Part shown: piece by piece, positions 20,546 to 30,793 of the stretch
How the letters are laid out: every line of letters begins with the position of its first letter
Position numbering within the stretch: the stretch's first letter is position 1
Source of the DNA: Odontocerum albicorne
Lineage: Eukaryota; Arthropoda; Insecta; Trichoptera; Odontoceridae
Direction: 5' to 3'
DNA length: 64,000 nt
Assembly: GCA_949825065.1 (NCBI GenBank)
Contig: OX463849.1
Span: forward strand, 37,787,852 to 37,851,851
Position numbers and translations under genes: made by a program
The notes under the pieces: model-generated
What the model was told of the DNA's origin: nothing
Databases searched by the model: none
Seen by the model: only the letters and a program-made list of their open reading frames with translations

Positions 20546-20611
20546 GAAAAATAGTTCAAGTCTGGCAATGAGTTTGGCCACATGAGTATTACTACTTTTT
20601 GACCACGGTAG

Positions 20612-20646
20612 CACGTGTATAACACGTGCCACGTCAAAAACACGTG
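20612..20646. promoter_or_regulatory. CACGTG cluster, three copies
   Basis: CACGTG (E-box core) occurs at 20612, 20623 and 20641 within 35 bp. It could bind bHLH factors if it lies near a promoter, but no gene is adjacent. Part of it is simply palindromic sequence. Confidence 0.3.
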
Positions 20647-20714
20647 TTTCTTGCCTAGTACGGTGGTTCAAACAATCTGAAATCTCTATCAACTGGGCTG
20701 AAGATAATATTTAT

Positions 20715-20935
20715 GTATTGTATTGTATTATATAACTCTTGAAATGTATACAATACAATCTGGCGGGTTTATCACTTATATCTTTCAACTTACTAGAAAT
20801 ATCTTTAAGAGGTCTTAAATGAAAACCAGACTGGATCCTCTATTTGGAAAAAAATGGATACCAACGGGAATCATACCTGTAACCACCGGGTCGTAAAACA
20901 TGCGATTTATCAACTAGGTCACGGAGGTCATTTAT
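20715..20935 (-). repeat. tRNA-derived SINE (main family)
   Basis: On the minus strand: head GACCTCCGTGACCTAGTTGA, mutated B box, CCAGTCTGGTTTTCATTTAA, body and a tail beginning CCAGATTGTATTG. Confidence 0.78.
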
Positions 20936-21124
20936 TGAAAACATTATTGCTCGGACGGTTTATTGCCTAACGGCAATCTTTTCTAATGAATAGGATAAGG
21001 ATGACGCAGATTTGTATCATTTACTGAGTAAGGGTGTGAGATTATAAACAAATAGAAAAATAAACAAATCAGTTGCCGAGAACAAAAAAACAAAAACACG
21101 ATTTTTTAAATAAAGTTATACATA

Positions 21125-21490
21125 CATAACATCACGCCGTTTCGCTATTGGGGTAGGCAGAGAGGAGAGAGTGCCAGACTTGCCTATCGTGACATATATT
21201 TGGCCTCTTCTACATCCTACAGCTTCTCATACAATTCTAACTATTTATCTACCTTTTTATATTTTCTTCTTTCAAAATATACACTTGATCCAACCATTCT
21301 TTTCTTGGTCTTCCGCTACCACACCTTCCGCTAACATTTGCACTGTATATTTGTTTTTATTAGTCTTTCTTCATTCATTCGTTTCACCATTGCATCGCAA
21401 ACCATCTCAGAGTGCTCTTATTCATCTTCCTTAAGTTCACATTCATCCCTAATCATTTTATTCCGTATTCTGTCATATATTGTCATGCAA
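21125..21490 (-). mobile_element. LINE X C-terminus and 3' end
   Basis: The minus frame shows GSGRPRKEWLDQVYILKEEN, a typical GRPRK.WLDQV LINE C-terminus. It is followed by RSCR.., RPNICHDRQ and CTCTGCCTACCCCAATAG, ending near microsatellite-like TATGTATG. The same end occurs at 61835-62050 and 58380-58610. Confidence 0.75.
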
Positions 21491-21792
21491 TATTGTATTT
21501 ATATAATATTTATCAAAGTCAACCTTTCAAAATGTCATTAATGACTGAGAATATGAATTGAGAATGTGGACAAGGGAGAAGTAAATAGGATAGGGAATAA
21601 AGGAAAATAATATCTTTGTTGGTATTCCCACTGTTTTGGGATACGGTCATCTCGCATTATTAACCATATCCCACCCCCACCCAAGTCAACTGGAAACTTC
21701 AATAAACATCCACGCTGTTCGGGATTCAACATCTGATCAATGTAAAATTTGACTATTTGAAGCATTATTGTGTTATACCCTAATTGCTAGTT
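21491..21792. other. No supported feature
   Basis: Unassigned; includes a purine/pyrimidine-skewed stretch without coding content. Confidence 0.5.
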
Positions 21793-21900
21793 TTATAAAG
21801 TATAGCCTGGTGGGTTTATTGCCATGTAGCAATATTTTTTTAACCAACCACAAATATGTTAAATGGGCTTTAAGATATAACTATACTCGAACCCCTTTTT
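21793..21900 (-). repeat. SINE body fragment
   Basis: On the minus strand TTAAGATTTAA.., TTGGTTAAAAAAATATTGCT and AATAAACCCACCAGGCTATA match the SINE 3' half. The head is missing, and a plus-strand copy follows directly. Confidence 0.65.
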
Positions 21901-21912
21901 TAAATGTGTACC

Positions 21913-22116
21913 AGATGACCTTCGTGAGCAAGCTGGTAAGATGCCTATCTTCCAACTCGGAGGTTGTGGGTTCGATTTTCGTTGTTACCCGATTTAAAAA
22001 AAGGGTTACAGTGTGATTTTAACATCTTTCTAGTTGGTTGGAAGAATTTGCCATAGTTGCACTGTATACAACGAAAGTCCGCCAGGTTGTACTGTATACA
22101 ACGAAAGTGTAATACA
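21913..22116 (+). repeat. tRNA-derived SINE with duplicated tail
   Basis: The head contains AAGCTGGTAAGATGCCTATC and the B box GGTTCGATTTTC. The body is shortened, and the tail element GTACTGTATACAACGAAAGT occurs twice (about 22055 and 22088). Confidence 0.8.
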
Positions 22117-22117
22117 A

Positions 22118-22195
22118 TACCATCGGAAATCGAACCCACAACCCCTTGGTTGTAAGAGAGACGTCTGGCTGATTAGGTTACGCCGGTCGTCATAT
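22118..22195 (-). repeat. Inverted SINE head
   Basis: The minus strand reads as a head only (GGTTCGATTTCC B box, GACGACCGGCGTAACCTAAT start). It abuts the previous copy tail-to-head in opposite orientation. Confidence 0.7.
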
Positions 22196-22392
22196 GATGA
22201 TTGAGATGCAAATCGTAAACTATTTCATGCTGTCCAGAAGGTAGTTTCGCCTCGTTTGAACAAAAAAATCCTTGCTTACTTCATTCCAAACGTGCTGAAT
22301 GTATATTATTATGAAAGTTAATAGTTTAGCAAGTGTTTACGTTCATTGTTTATCTAAATTTCTTGAGCAATTTTTAGGCGCTTGTTTTCAAA

Positions 22393-22700
22393 ATGGAACA
22401 AAATAATTAATTTTTTTCGTTGCTTAGTGCTTATTTACTAAAAAATGATGCATAAACTAAAAAAATATTTGTGTAATATTTGGCGACGGAGCGAGAAATA
22501 TAAGCGATCGTGTGTGTCAAATGTGATTTAAAACGTCCGTTATGGTGATACGACACTCGAAAATGGTGTCCGTTCTGGAAGGCCGTTTACCATTTATTAC
22601 GACAAAATCAAGGTTTTCATCGATAATAACCAGCGTTTTACGATTCGAGACATTGCTGAGTTACTAAAATTATCGAGAAACGTTTATACTCCGGAAAACC
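22393..22700 (+). pseudogene. Mariner transposase N-terminal fragment
   Basis: After a candidate start MEQNN, the later frame reads YGDTTLENGVRSGRPF then KIKVFIDNNQRFTIRDIAEL. This corresponds to the mariner DNA-binding region (..L.D..RSGRP...D...I..LIE.N.R.T.REIAE). Several stops and frame shifts are present, and the catalytic part is gone. The family differs from the copies at 646 and 47067. Confidence 0.7.
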
Positions 22701-23725
22701 TAATACATAGTTCTGTCCACATGAAAATTTGAATAAAAACACTTTCTCTACTTCTTTCTTTGAAACTTGATTATGATATTATTGTAATTAAATTCAAATC
22801 TTGTCTGAGTCGCTTAATAAGGCAAATTGATATCTTTTGCAAAATGTCATCTGCGATTTCTATTTTTCTACTGTCAATAAATAATAATCGTTCTCTATTA
22901 AGTATTTCTATAAACTAGTTTTGATCCAATGTGAGTTGATTTGACATGGCCTCTTTGAAACGCTTACACACTTTATATATTAATAATAGTAAAACATTTT
23001 ACAACTATTTACTATACTAACAGCATTTAAAAAGGAAGGCCGAGAAAAAGTATGGTTCTATGGAGTGAAAATGAAATTTTGTAAAATTGGCTGATAATCA
23101 CCTATATTACGATATTGCCAATACATCGACGTCTGAAATATTAAATAGATTTTTAATGCCGCCATATCGACGACATCCGAGTGCAAAGGGTTAGCGTAAA
23201 AAGGCAAACGTTGTAACTAACAAATGCGTAACGTTAACTCTGATCAACTAGCATATATGTTCAGTTACAATCGATAAAAGTAATGAAGTCTTCACAACGA
23301 CATATGATTAACGAATCTGGTCCGCTACCCAACTGGTTTGGTGTGCTATTACAGTGTTTATTGGTGGACTTTCGCTAGATGTAGAATCGTGCTGGTCAGT
23401 TATACACATATCACTATTTGTCTCTCTGACTGGAAAGTGTGTCGTCCGGCTACTCCTCACTTGATTGATGCACACACAAATTGCATATTGGCGACCAGTT
23501 TATTTTAGTTCTTGTGTTGTAGTAAGTAACATCGTTGTATGAAACGAAACAAGTGTTTTTACACTCTATTGATTGTACTATCAGTTAATATTGTATCACT
23601 TACTCGTATTTATATTGAATTACTCGCACACCTTTTTTGAAAAGATTTTCGCGGGCATATTGCGGTTTGACAATTTCTTCCAATCAATATTAAAAATGAA
23701 TGGCTGACGAATGAAATTGACGAAA
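22701..23725. other. No supported feature
   Basis: Over 1 kb of AT-rich DNA with no recognised repeat. TACTCGTA occurs at 23601-23608. Confidence 0.55.
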
Positions 23726-23842
23726 TTGTAATTTATTTTTATCAAACACTGTTTATTCCACTTTAAACAGTGTTTGATAAAAATAAATTGCAATGTCTTT
23801 AAACCTCCACAAAGTTAATGCCTTAACTATAAACAACAAATT
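23726..23842. repeat. Hairpin family member, internally deleted
   Basis: Arms 23726-23755 and 23764-23793 are 30 bp with one mismatch (ATCAAACACTGTTTA at the inner edge). The right flank CAATGTCTTTAAACCTCCAC..GTTAATGCCTTAAC is shared with the longer hairpins at 34293 and 45556. Confidence 0.88.
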
Positions 23843-23845
23843 GAC

Positions 23846-24025
23846 GAAATCCGTAGCGCAGTGGAAAGGCGCTTGACTACCGGCGGTATCGAGTCGATTC
23901 CTGATGCTGCCCGAAAAAAAAAAGATCTGTGCGGTAAAATAGTTCAATATTCACACGCGCTAGTTTTGGTGGTTGGTTGGAAGAAATTGCTGTATAGTAA
24001 TAAGCCCGCCAGATGTTTCATTTTT
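23846..24025 (+). repeat. SINE with alternative tRNA head and main-family tail
   Basis: The head reads CCGTAGCGCAGTGGAAAGGC..GCTTGACTACC..GTCGATTCC. It is followed by GGTTGGTTGGAAGAAATTGC and AATAAGCCCGCCAG of the main family, so a second tRNA head has been joined to the same tail. Confidence 0.75.
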
Positions 24026-24115
24026 AATCATGAACACAAAAGAATTAAAATTAAATAAAATGTGTGCGCATGAATGTTTTCTCCGCACTAAATAACATCT
24101 GCTTTTATTAGCAGA

Positions 24116-24300
24116 CGACCTCCGTGGCCTGGTGGTAAGACACTCGTCTGCCGATCCGGAGGTTGCGGGTTCGATCCCCGCTGGAACACAGATTTTTTTA
24201 AATAGGATTCCAGTCTGGTTAACACTTAGGGCCTATAAAAACATATTTCAGGTTGGTTGGAAGAGATTGCCACATGGCAATAAACTCGTCAGGTTAAAAA
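24116..24300 (+). repeat. tRNA-derived SINE, well preserved
   Basis: Head GACCTCCGTGGCCTGGTGGT..B box GGTTCGATCCC, body CCAGTCTGGTTAACACTTAG, then GGTTGGTTGGAAGAGATTGC and a short tail. It matches 44700-44892 closely, indicating a young subfamily. Confidence 0.88.
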
Positions 24301-24919
24301 AAAATATGTTTTATGATAATATGATTTAGGTTTAAACAAAAAATAGAATATCTTTCTTTTAAGTTGCTGGCATACCGCTTCATTGAGTTTTGTTTCAATA
24401 AGTGTATTAAATACAGATGACCACAAAACTCATCCTTCTGTGGGGTCTCAATTTAAAAAAATAATACGAGAAGTCGACCACAGGTTCGCAGCAGTTCATT
24501 GTTTTGTTTGTTTCGGATGAACTCACACAATTCGATTGCCCGGCCAATGCCAAGATTGAGACATTTGCCCACAATAATTTCACCATCGGTGACATTTACA
24601 ATTTATTATTCCTACTCTTCTCTATAGTCCGTGGAGAAAATGCATAAATTTTATTCGTCTCTCTCTCTGTCTCTTGACCTTTATTTGGAGTTCATTCAAA
24701 TTTTAACTTATTTTTGTCCCAAACCAGTTTTTAACTGTTAGCTTTTATGCGGAATAATGAAGACAAATGAGGCATCAGAATTGCTATTGTTTTTATTTGC
24801 ACTAATTAATATTATAATACTTTACTTTTGTACAATATTATTTCATTTTGGGTGATTTTTTAAACTTTTGTTTTAAGCAATGACAACTGAATCAAGAATA
24901 ACTGTTTATTAGTTTCGGA
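24301..24919. other. No supported feature
   Basis: Includes TCTCTCTCTGTCTC at about 24659. The ORF at 24407-24595 lacks similarity. Confidence 0.5.
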
Positions 24920-25230
24920 TGCAAAAAAGGAATCTTGAGATCGTTTGGAAAAATCGAGAGAATGCGTTCTGAAAGACTTACTGAAATATAATTACAAAAC
25001 TGGAACAAATGAAGTGGGTGAAAGGAAGGGGGCGAGCAAAGAATGGAAGGATCGAGTTGAAAATTTGACCGACATAAAGGTAATGCATAAAAAACAGACA
25101 ATCACTGATGAGATGTGCGCGTGTGGATGAGACAAAGGACGTTTATGTAGATAGGAAGATGTGGATATCTGTCCTTTCTGCCAACTCCAAACAGGATGTA
25201 TAGTGATGGTTTGTATGTATGAATAGGTAT
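24920..25230 (+). mobile_element. LINE X 3' end, decayed
   Basis: The 3' part (GATATCTGTCCTTTCTGCCA..GTGATGGTTTGTATGTATG) matches LINE X ends. The upstream part contains a purine-rich frame with EWKDRVENLTD-like sequence, as expected of the C-terminus. Confidence 0.6.
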
Positions 25231-25296
25231 ATGTTTTTCTATTTTTTTTATGTTTACATATCTTAAAATTTCCTAAATGAAGATAGTTTATTTGTT

Positions 25297-26251
25297 TTTT
25301 TTTTTATTAAACAAAGTAAATTATTGTACAAACATTTGTCCTGGCTATACCCATATACAAATTTATTACTTAACTAATCTTACATTATATGTTATAATTT
25401 ATGAACTTACTTAATCTTATTTTCCTACATATCATTTTATTTTATTTTTTTCAATCTTAATATATGATTTCTTAGAAATAATTAACACCTACATACTACT
25501 TATAACTAGATAACAATTCTTACACTAATTATTTAGCAAAAACAAGTCCACTCGTTCAGGCTACATGTATTCCATCACATTCACTCAGACCTTGGTCGTC
25601 CCAGCTGATACTGTAGGTGGACTAGTCAGGCAACAGATAATGCTTCAGGAGCTTGTGATTATAACGGAAGAGTAGGTCGGATTTACTCTCGTAAGCCCCC
25701 AGGGCAGCGACTAAGGGATTGCTGTGATTTTGTTGGCTTTTATAGAACTTCACAGTCCAAGCGAGGATGTGGTGTTGTAGGGTTTCTTCTCGCTGTTCGG
25801 CGTGAAGTCGGGTAAGGTTTGTTCTGGGGTGGGTGTTAAAAGATATCTTGAATGCCTTGTTCTGCACTCTCTGGAGTTTCATGTGATCCGTATTGCTCAC
25901 ACTACCCCAAACGGGTGCAGCATAAGTCAAGATAGGACGAATAAGGGTTTTATAGAGAAGGAGCTTATTTTTGGGTGAAAGGAAGCTGCGTCGATGAAAT
26001 ATCGAACTGATAGCCCATATGCCCTTGTGACCTTTCTGTCTGATGGTATTCAAATGGATTTTCCACGTCAGTCGCTGGTCGAGGTGCAGGCCGAGGTATT
26101 TAACCACGTCATGCCACTCAACCAGGCAACCACCGATGAATAAGGGCATCGACGGCACTCTTTCCTTGATTTTGCGGGAGAAAATGATGGCCTCAGTTTT
26201 GGCGTCATTGATTTTGAGCCTCCAGTCCTGGTAGTATTTCTCAAGGTTATA
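25297..26251 (-). mobile_element. Jockey-type LINE, 5'-truncated, with poly(A)
   Basis: On the minus strand a coding segment (26245-25622) is followed by a 3' UTR of about 310 bp and a poly(A) run at about 25297-25310. The 3' UTR matches 59400-59738. 5' truncation near 26251 is typical of target-primed insertion. Confidence 0.85.
25622..26245 (-). pseudogene. Jockey-type reverse transcriptase C-terminus, open frame
   Basis: About 207 codons remain open to a natural TAG after LLPD. Visible motifs are LEKYYQDWRLKINDAKTEAI, VKYLGLHLDQRLTWKIH, FLSPKNKLLLYKTLIRPIL and TYAAPVWGS. Together these are the thumb and C-terminal region of jockey-clade reverse transcriptases (K....FS...YLG..LD..L.W..H...K..LYK..IRP...Y...VWG). 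The YADD palm and the endonuclease are missing through 5' truncation. The absence of stops suggests a fairly young insertion. Confidence 0.87.
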
Positions 26252-26699
26252 AAAACTCCGTTACATTATTTATTTTTTATGAATCTACATTATTTGATCA
26301 GCCATTAAATGTTTTTTTAACAATCTTTGACTAGAGAATTTCGTTTGAAATCACAAATGCTTTCATCAAAACAGCCAGAGAAGATCCAAAACCGCGTGTA
26401 ATTTTCCAAATAATAAGTACATTTTTTAAGGTACGCACTAATATTTATTTATTTTATCTATAGTCAATGCCGACCTCAAAATTATATCCTTATATTTTTA
26501 TGCAGTCAACTAATTAAATTGACAGCGTGTTTTCCTGGTTTTCTTCTCTAATCTCCCTTTAATTCTCTTAGCCATCGATGACGTGGTTAAATTAGTATTT
26601 TTTTGTTTATATTGTTTAGATATTGCATAGGTTTTTCCCTCTCTCTCTATCTATATCAATAATATAAATCCTCCACCTTCCACCCAAAACTTTGTAAAA
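26252..26699. other. No supported feature
   Basis: AT-rich, unassigned. Confidence 0.5.
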
Positions 26700-26900
26700 C
26701 AATTGGTTGAATTGTACTCTAATAATATAATAAAATAAATAAAAAGGACGACAATTTATAAAGCGCCGTTTACAGAGCAGACTCGCCTTAATGACGAATC
26801 GAACCCACTATGATTGAATAATTAAAAATATTGTAAAACAATAAAATACGTGTATTTTAAGTATAGAAAGGTGATGGTGCACAATACAGTATTAAGTAAA
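26700..26900 (-). repeat. CR1/L2-like LINE 3' tail
   Basis: On the minus strand: ACCTTTCTATACTTAAAA..GTGGGTTCGATTCGTC..GAGTCTGCTCTGTAAACGGC..TATAAATTGTCG..TTATTATA. Same arrangement as at 16676 and 34975. Confidence 0.72.
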
Positions 26901-27585
26901 TATTTTGAGAAGATCTAAAAAGGCGAAATGTGACTATCAGAAGGGTTGATTGTAAAAAAAAAACGAAAGGAGCAATCCTCCTAATAAAATCCACCTACAG
27001 CAGTACTATTCGTATTTGCGGTGATAGAAAAATATCAACACCAACTCATAAACTTCTATTCGCTGTCTTATCTATTCTAACTTTCCTAGTGGACATTCGA
27101 CATATGTTTAATCGTTTTTCATAATTTATCTTTTCATCAAGTCCATACATTAACTTGTCACTCACACAATTCTGGTTGTTACATCTGATTTTGCGGCACG
27201 CAGCTTTATTATACTCGTACGATTTGGATGCACAGTGCACGCCTACGCCGTCATTATTTACGACTATCGCTGAGACGGTTGAGACGGTGCGTAGTGCAGT
27301 CGCAGGGGCCACTGCAGCGTTTGTTTGAAACGACTAATTTGAACACTAGTCGTATAGTTGTAGTTATTATTATGTTATTGGTGTATAAAGAGGGAGGGGC
27401 TGGATTTGGCAGTGTGTTTTGGTCAGGTTTATATTATGAAACGTACAATTTGTATATACATAATTTGTATTCAAAACATCTCGACATTTATCCTACGTTG
27501 CCATTGTTTACTTTCTTTTTTATTTATATTTTTCCTTTACTTAATTATTTTCTCTTACATAAGTGTGTTTTGCGAAAAATTGACC
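26901..27585. other. No gene; GC-richer block at 27200-27320
   Basis: ORFs on both strands (27046-27312 minus, 27228-27692 plus) coincide with local GC content and lack recognised motifs. TACTCGTA lies at 27212-27219. Confidence 0.45.
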
Positions 27586-27692
27586 TCCGTGACCTAGTTG
27601 ATAAAATGCTGGACTTCCACCCGGGGATTTTAGGTTGGATTCCAGCTGATACCCCGAAGAAAAAAATAAATAAGAATAGGGCGCCAGTATAG
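27586..27692 (+). repeat. SINE head fragment
   Basis: GACCTCCGTGACCTAGTTGA..GGTTGGATTCCAGCTGATAC followed by AAAAATAAATAA..GCGCCAGTAT. Body missing. Confidence 0.65.
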
Positions 27693-28821
27693 TATGTATA
27701 TCATACTCGCGTACTCGAGACTTGTGCGAGTGAGTGCTGTCAAGAATATTAACTGCTCAACACTTGACACTTTCCCCTGTTAACAAAAAAACTAAGGCGT
27801 GCAACGGATACTCTTAACACGCTCATGAATATCAAAGAAAAATACGCTCTTTTTGGCATTTGATCCAACTAAATCCAATCCAGTTTGAACAAGAGAAGAA
27901 ATATCGTGGGCGAAAAAACACCCATGCATCTCTCCGTTTCGATCGAGTCGGTGATGAGTCATGTCAACTCAAAATTGATGCCGAATAAGACCGCCTCGAG
28001 GGACAGGTGTGCTTTGAGGTCAAATTGCAAATAAGTAGAAATTACGAACGGAATCAGAAGTAAAAAATATTGGCTTTGCAATAACTAGTTCAACGGGTGT
28101 GGTGACGTCATGGTGATAATTCAATCTCTCGATGTATGATGCTGTAGATTGGCACAACGCAACAGGCGAGGCGCCTTGCTCGACCCATTTGTGTTTGCAA
28201 AACTCCTTTCGCTGCTGTTTTGTTTTACGACTTCCACTTTCTCTCGCGTGGCGAAGGTTTTCATGGTCACCGATTCATTAGCTTTTTTTACCTCATTATT
28301 GATTTTGAGTTTTTATCATTATTGATCTTGATTATATATATTTTTTTAAATAGATAATGTTTAATAGATTTAAAAAACATTATTAACTAAAGATACTGTA
28401 TAATCAAATTCCGTTCGGAAAGAGAGAGGTGTTAGGTGATGAGTAGTGGAGGGTTATTGACGCCATTGTTTACTGAATTAATTACAAAAAATATCGACTT
28501 CACGTTGTAAAGTTTTATTAGGCAAGACAACCCGGAGATAATTGGAATAATGACTTGATTGCTCTTTAAATGCGACACTTAATGATCGTACAATTACAGA
28601 AAACAAACAGTAAAAATAAGGAATGAGGCTAGATCCATTTACGAATCAAATTGTGCTACCTTTGTGGATTGATTGTACCAAATATGAAGATTTTGCATGA
28701 AGACTCTTTCGCTCAAGTTTTTTTTTGTCAACTTAAAACATATTTTTAATACTGAAACGTAACCAAAGTCTGCGAGAATAATTTAATATAAATAAGATTT
28801 TTCACATTAGTGAAGTTAGTT
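27693..28821. other. No supported feature
   Basis: Over 1.1 kb without recognised content. A GC-richer part at 27900-28020 has no convincing ORF. Confidence 0.5.
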
Positions 28822-29043
28822 ATGATTGGAAAACAAGATTTTTGGAATTGTTACTCACTGTGCATCATTATTTCGAATTTTATTTATTTCGAGAACTCGA
28901 CGTTTCAGGATGATCGCACAGCTCATATTCAGTGTGACTCCAGAGAACGGGCTGAGCGATCAATCTGAAACGTGGAGTTATCTCCACAAAATTATGATAC
29001 ACAATGAGTTATAATTCCAAAAAAATATTTTCCAATCATGATT
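28822..29043. repeat. Imperfect foldback element, about 105-bp arms
   Basis: The left arm starts ATGATTGGAAAACAAG and the right arm ends ATTTTCCAATCATG. Intermediate blocks also pair (TTTGGAATTGTTACTCACTG with the complement of ACAATGAGTTATAATTCC, and ACGTTTCAGGATGATCGC with its partner near 28952). Confidence 0.82.
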
Positions 29044-29134
29044 AAATATAAATTTCAACCAGTATAAGAACATGAATTAAGTACCTATGTTTTTTGCAAT
29101 TTAATATTTGAACTGGGTTATTCTTTCCCTGTAT

Positions 29135-29308
29135 ACATTACAATTAGACTCGTTTATTGTCACGTGACAATTTCGTCCAACCAACGAAAAAGATGTTCAT
29201 AAGCCCTTAAGAGTAACGAGACTGGAACACTTGTGTAGCAATAAGCATCATACTCGCAACTCGCTTGTCGGAAGACAAGCGTCTTACAACTAGGTTACGA
29301 GGGCGGTT
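29135..29308 (-). repeat. tRNA-derived SINE (main family), diverged
   Basis: On the minus strand: head with GTAACCTAGTTGTAAGACGC, B box lost, CCAGTCTCG, then GTTGGTTGGACGAAATTGTC and AATAAACGAGTCTAATTG. Confidence 0.72.
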
Positions 29309-29344
29309 AGATCAATCAACAAGATGTTGTAAGCACTATTAATA

Positions 29345-29512
29345 CATAGAGGTACAGTCAAAAGCCTAGTTTACTGGGGATACAACAAATGAAAGGCAAC
29401 ATACCCAGATTCATTAAAATTGTATGTCCACATTAAATTGTCTGTTGTTTTTTCACAAATTATGTATTTATAAAAGTTCTTGTCATTATATAAATAAAAT
29501 AAAAAGTGAAAA
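29345..29512 (+). repeat. LINE Y 3' UTR copy
   Basis: Matches the reverse complement of about 11840-11975, including AAAAGCCTAGTTTACTGGGG, AAATGAAAGGCAACATACCC and TGTCTGTTGTTTTTTCA, and ends in ATAAATAAAATAAA. Confidence 0.8.
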
Positions 29513-29754
29513 TATATGTAGTGATTCCATCAAATTTTCCCAATTAACCGGTTTCAAAACTGTTCTGAAGATGCTCGTTGAGTGAAATCGATAAATGGAA
29601 AAAAAGTAAATTAAGATTTATATTTATATCTCTATAGTACGGATTTGAACCAAGAATTATCAGTCGAGATGTTATTAATAATTCGACATAAAAAATAATC
29701 GAACTAAAACAGTGAAAAGTTTCAAAATTTAGATGGCGTATATGACAAACTGTG

Positions 29755-29862
29755 AGGATGTGACAGAAGTGAAATATGTATGTTTGCATAGGATGAAGGG
29801 GAGATCTAACCTTTCTGCCTATTTTAACGGCATGTGGCGTGATGTTGATCATGATGATGCAT
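29755..29862 (+). repeat. LINE X 3' tail
   Basis: GGGGAGATCTAACCTTTCTG, GGCATGTGGCGTGATGTTGA and a short ATGATGATG tail match the family 3' end. Confidence 0.6.
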
Positions 29863-30227
29863 ATTATAGTAGTTGAACCCTTTTAGCCTGTCGTGTCTTA
29901 ATCTTTAGTTTGTATTTTTAATAATGACACTATATTTTGTATTTTAACGAATTATTTTATACACTATTAAATCTCTCGATTAATAAAGGAAATGTTAGAT
30001 AATTAATCTAAAATGATCAATTAATTAATCGGCCTTGTTATTCTTTACATTTAAAAGTGAACTTCTATATTAGAAAAAATATATACAAAGTAGAATTTAA
30101 GTAAAATTTGCTACGATAAGTTCGAAAGAGATTTTAAAAAATTTCAACGGTCAAATGACCTTTTTAAAAATTGAACAAACAAATTGATTAAATGGTCTAT
30201 ACTCAGAAGAATTAAAATCCGTCTAGT
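29863..30227. other. No supported feature
   Basis: AT-rich, unassigned. Confidence 0.5.
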
Positions 30228-30326
30228 GAAATCTCTAGTATTCTCCATAGTATTGGAGTAGAAATCTCTAGTATTCTCCATAGTATTGGAGTAGAAATTT
30301 CTAGTATTCTCCATAGTATTGGAGTG
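30228..30326. repeat. 33-bp tandem repeat, three copies
   Basis: Units at 30228, 30261 and 30294 (GAAATCTCTAGTATTCTCCA...) differ by one or two bases. The unit is 11 codons long, so a minus ORF (30144-30434) reads through it with repeats of NTMENTRDFYS. This is probably coincidental with the period. Confidence 0.93.
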
Positions 30327-30394
30327 GAAACATAGACGACGAAACAGAAGAAAATAAACATGGTAAATGCCTTCGTGATGTGGTATTGAGGCGG

Positions 30395-30793
30395 ATGCTC
30401 TGTTTATCGCAAGGCGCACAAACGTTTCTAGCACCCAAGAATTGTAGATTACCGAAATACTTTCGAGAACGTGCAGGAAAGGATCCTAACATACTTTGGA
30501 TATGTTGTCAAAAGAAACAACGAAGATAATAGAAGCTGGTGATCACGAGGACAGATAAGGGAAAACGAGCTAGAGGAAGGTCTCATACAGAACGGTCCGA
30601 TCCAATAAATGAGTTTACAGGATCTTCTTTAAACACTGCATTCAACATCAGGTCCAAAAAATATGTACACAAATGATACATCACACTCCAGAAATAGCGG
30701 AGAACTAACCACGACACTCAGCATTGAGCACACGAAGAATCAGAAGAATTTGACGTTTCTCAATAAACGATTTGTAATTATTAAAAAAAAAAA
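30395..30793 (+). pseudogene. LINE C-terminus with poly(A) tail
   Basis: Across frames it reads ARRTNVSSTQEL, ILSRTCRKGS, TYFGYVVKRN, KGKRARGRSH and SLNTAF. This follows the order TNVSI..EL..R..T...R.L.FFGHV.R...GKR.RGRSP.RW of a LINE family found widely in insects. It is followed by HTKNQKN-like sequence and an A-run at about 30780-30792. A related piece is at 58782-59091 on the minus strand. Confidence 0.72.

Noticed and set aside
20612..20646. CACGTG cluster as a promoter
   Set aside because: No gene or start site is nearby. It is kept only as a low-confidence feature.
27228..27692. 154-codon plus-strand ORF
   Set aside because: It runs through GC-rich then AT-rich DNA, has no motif, and its end lies in a SINE head on the same strand.
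30144..30434. Protein with 11-residue repeats on the minus strand
   Set aside because: The repeat period happens to be a multiple of three. The surrounding frame has no recognisable domain and borders LINE sequence.
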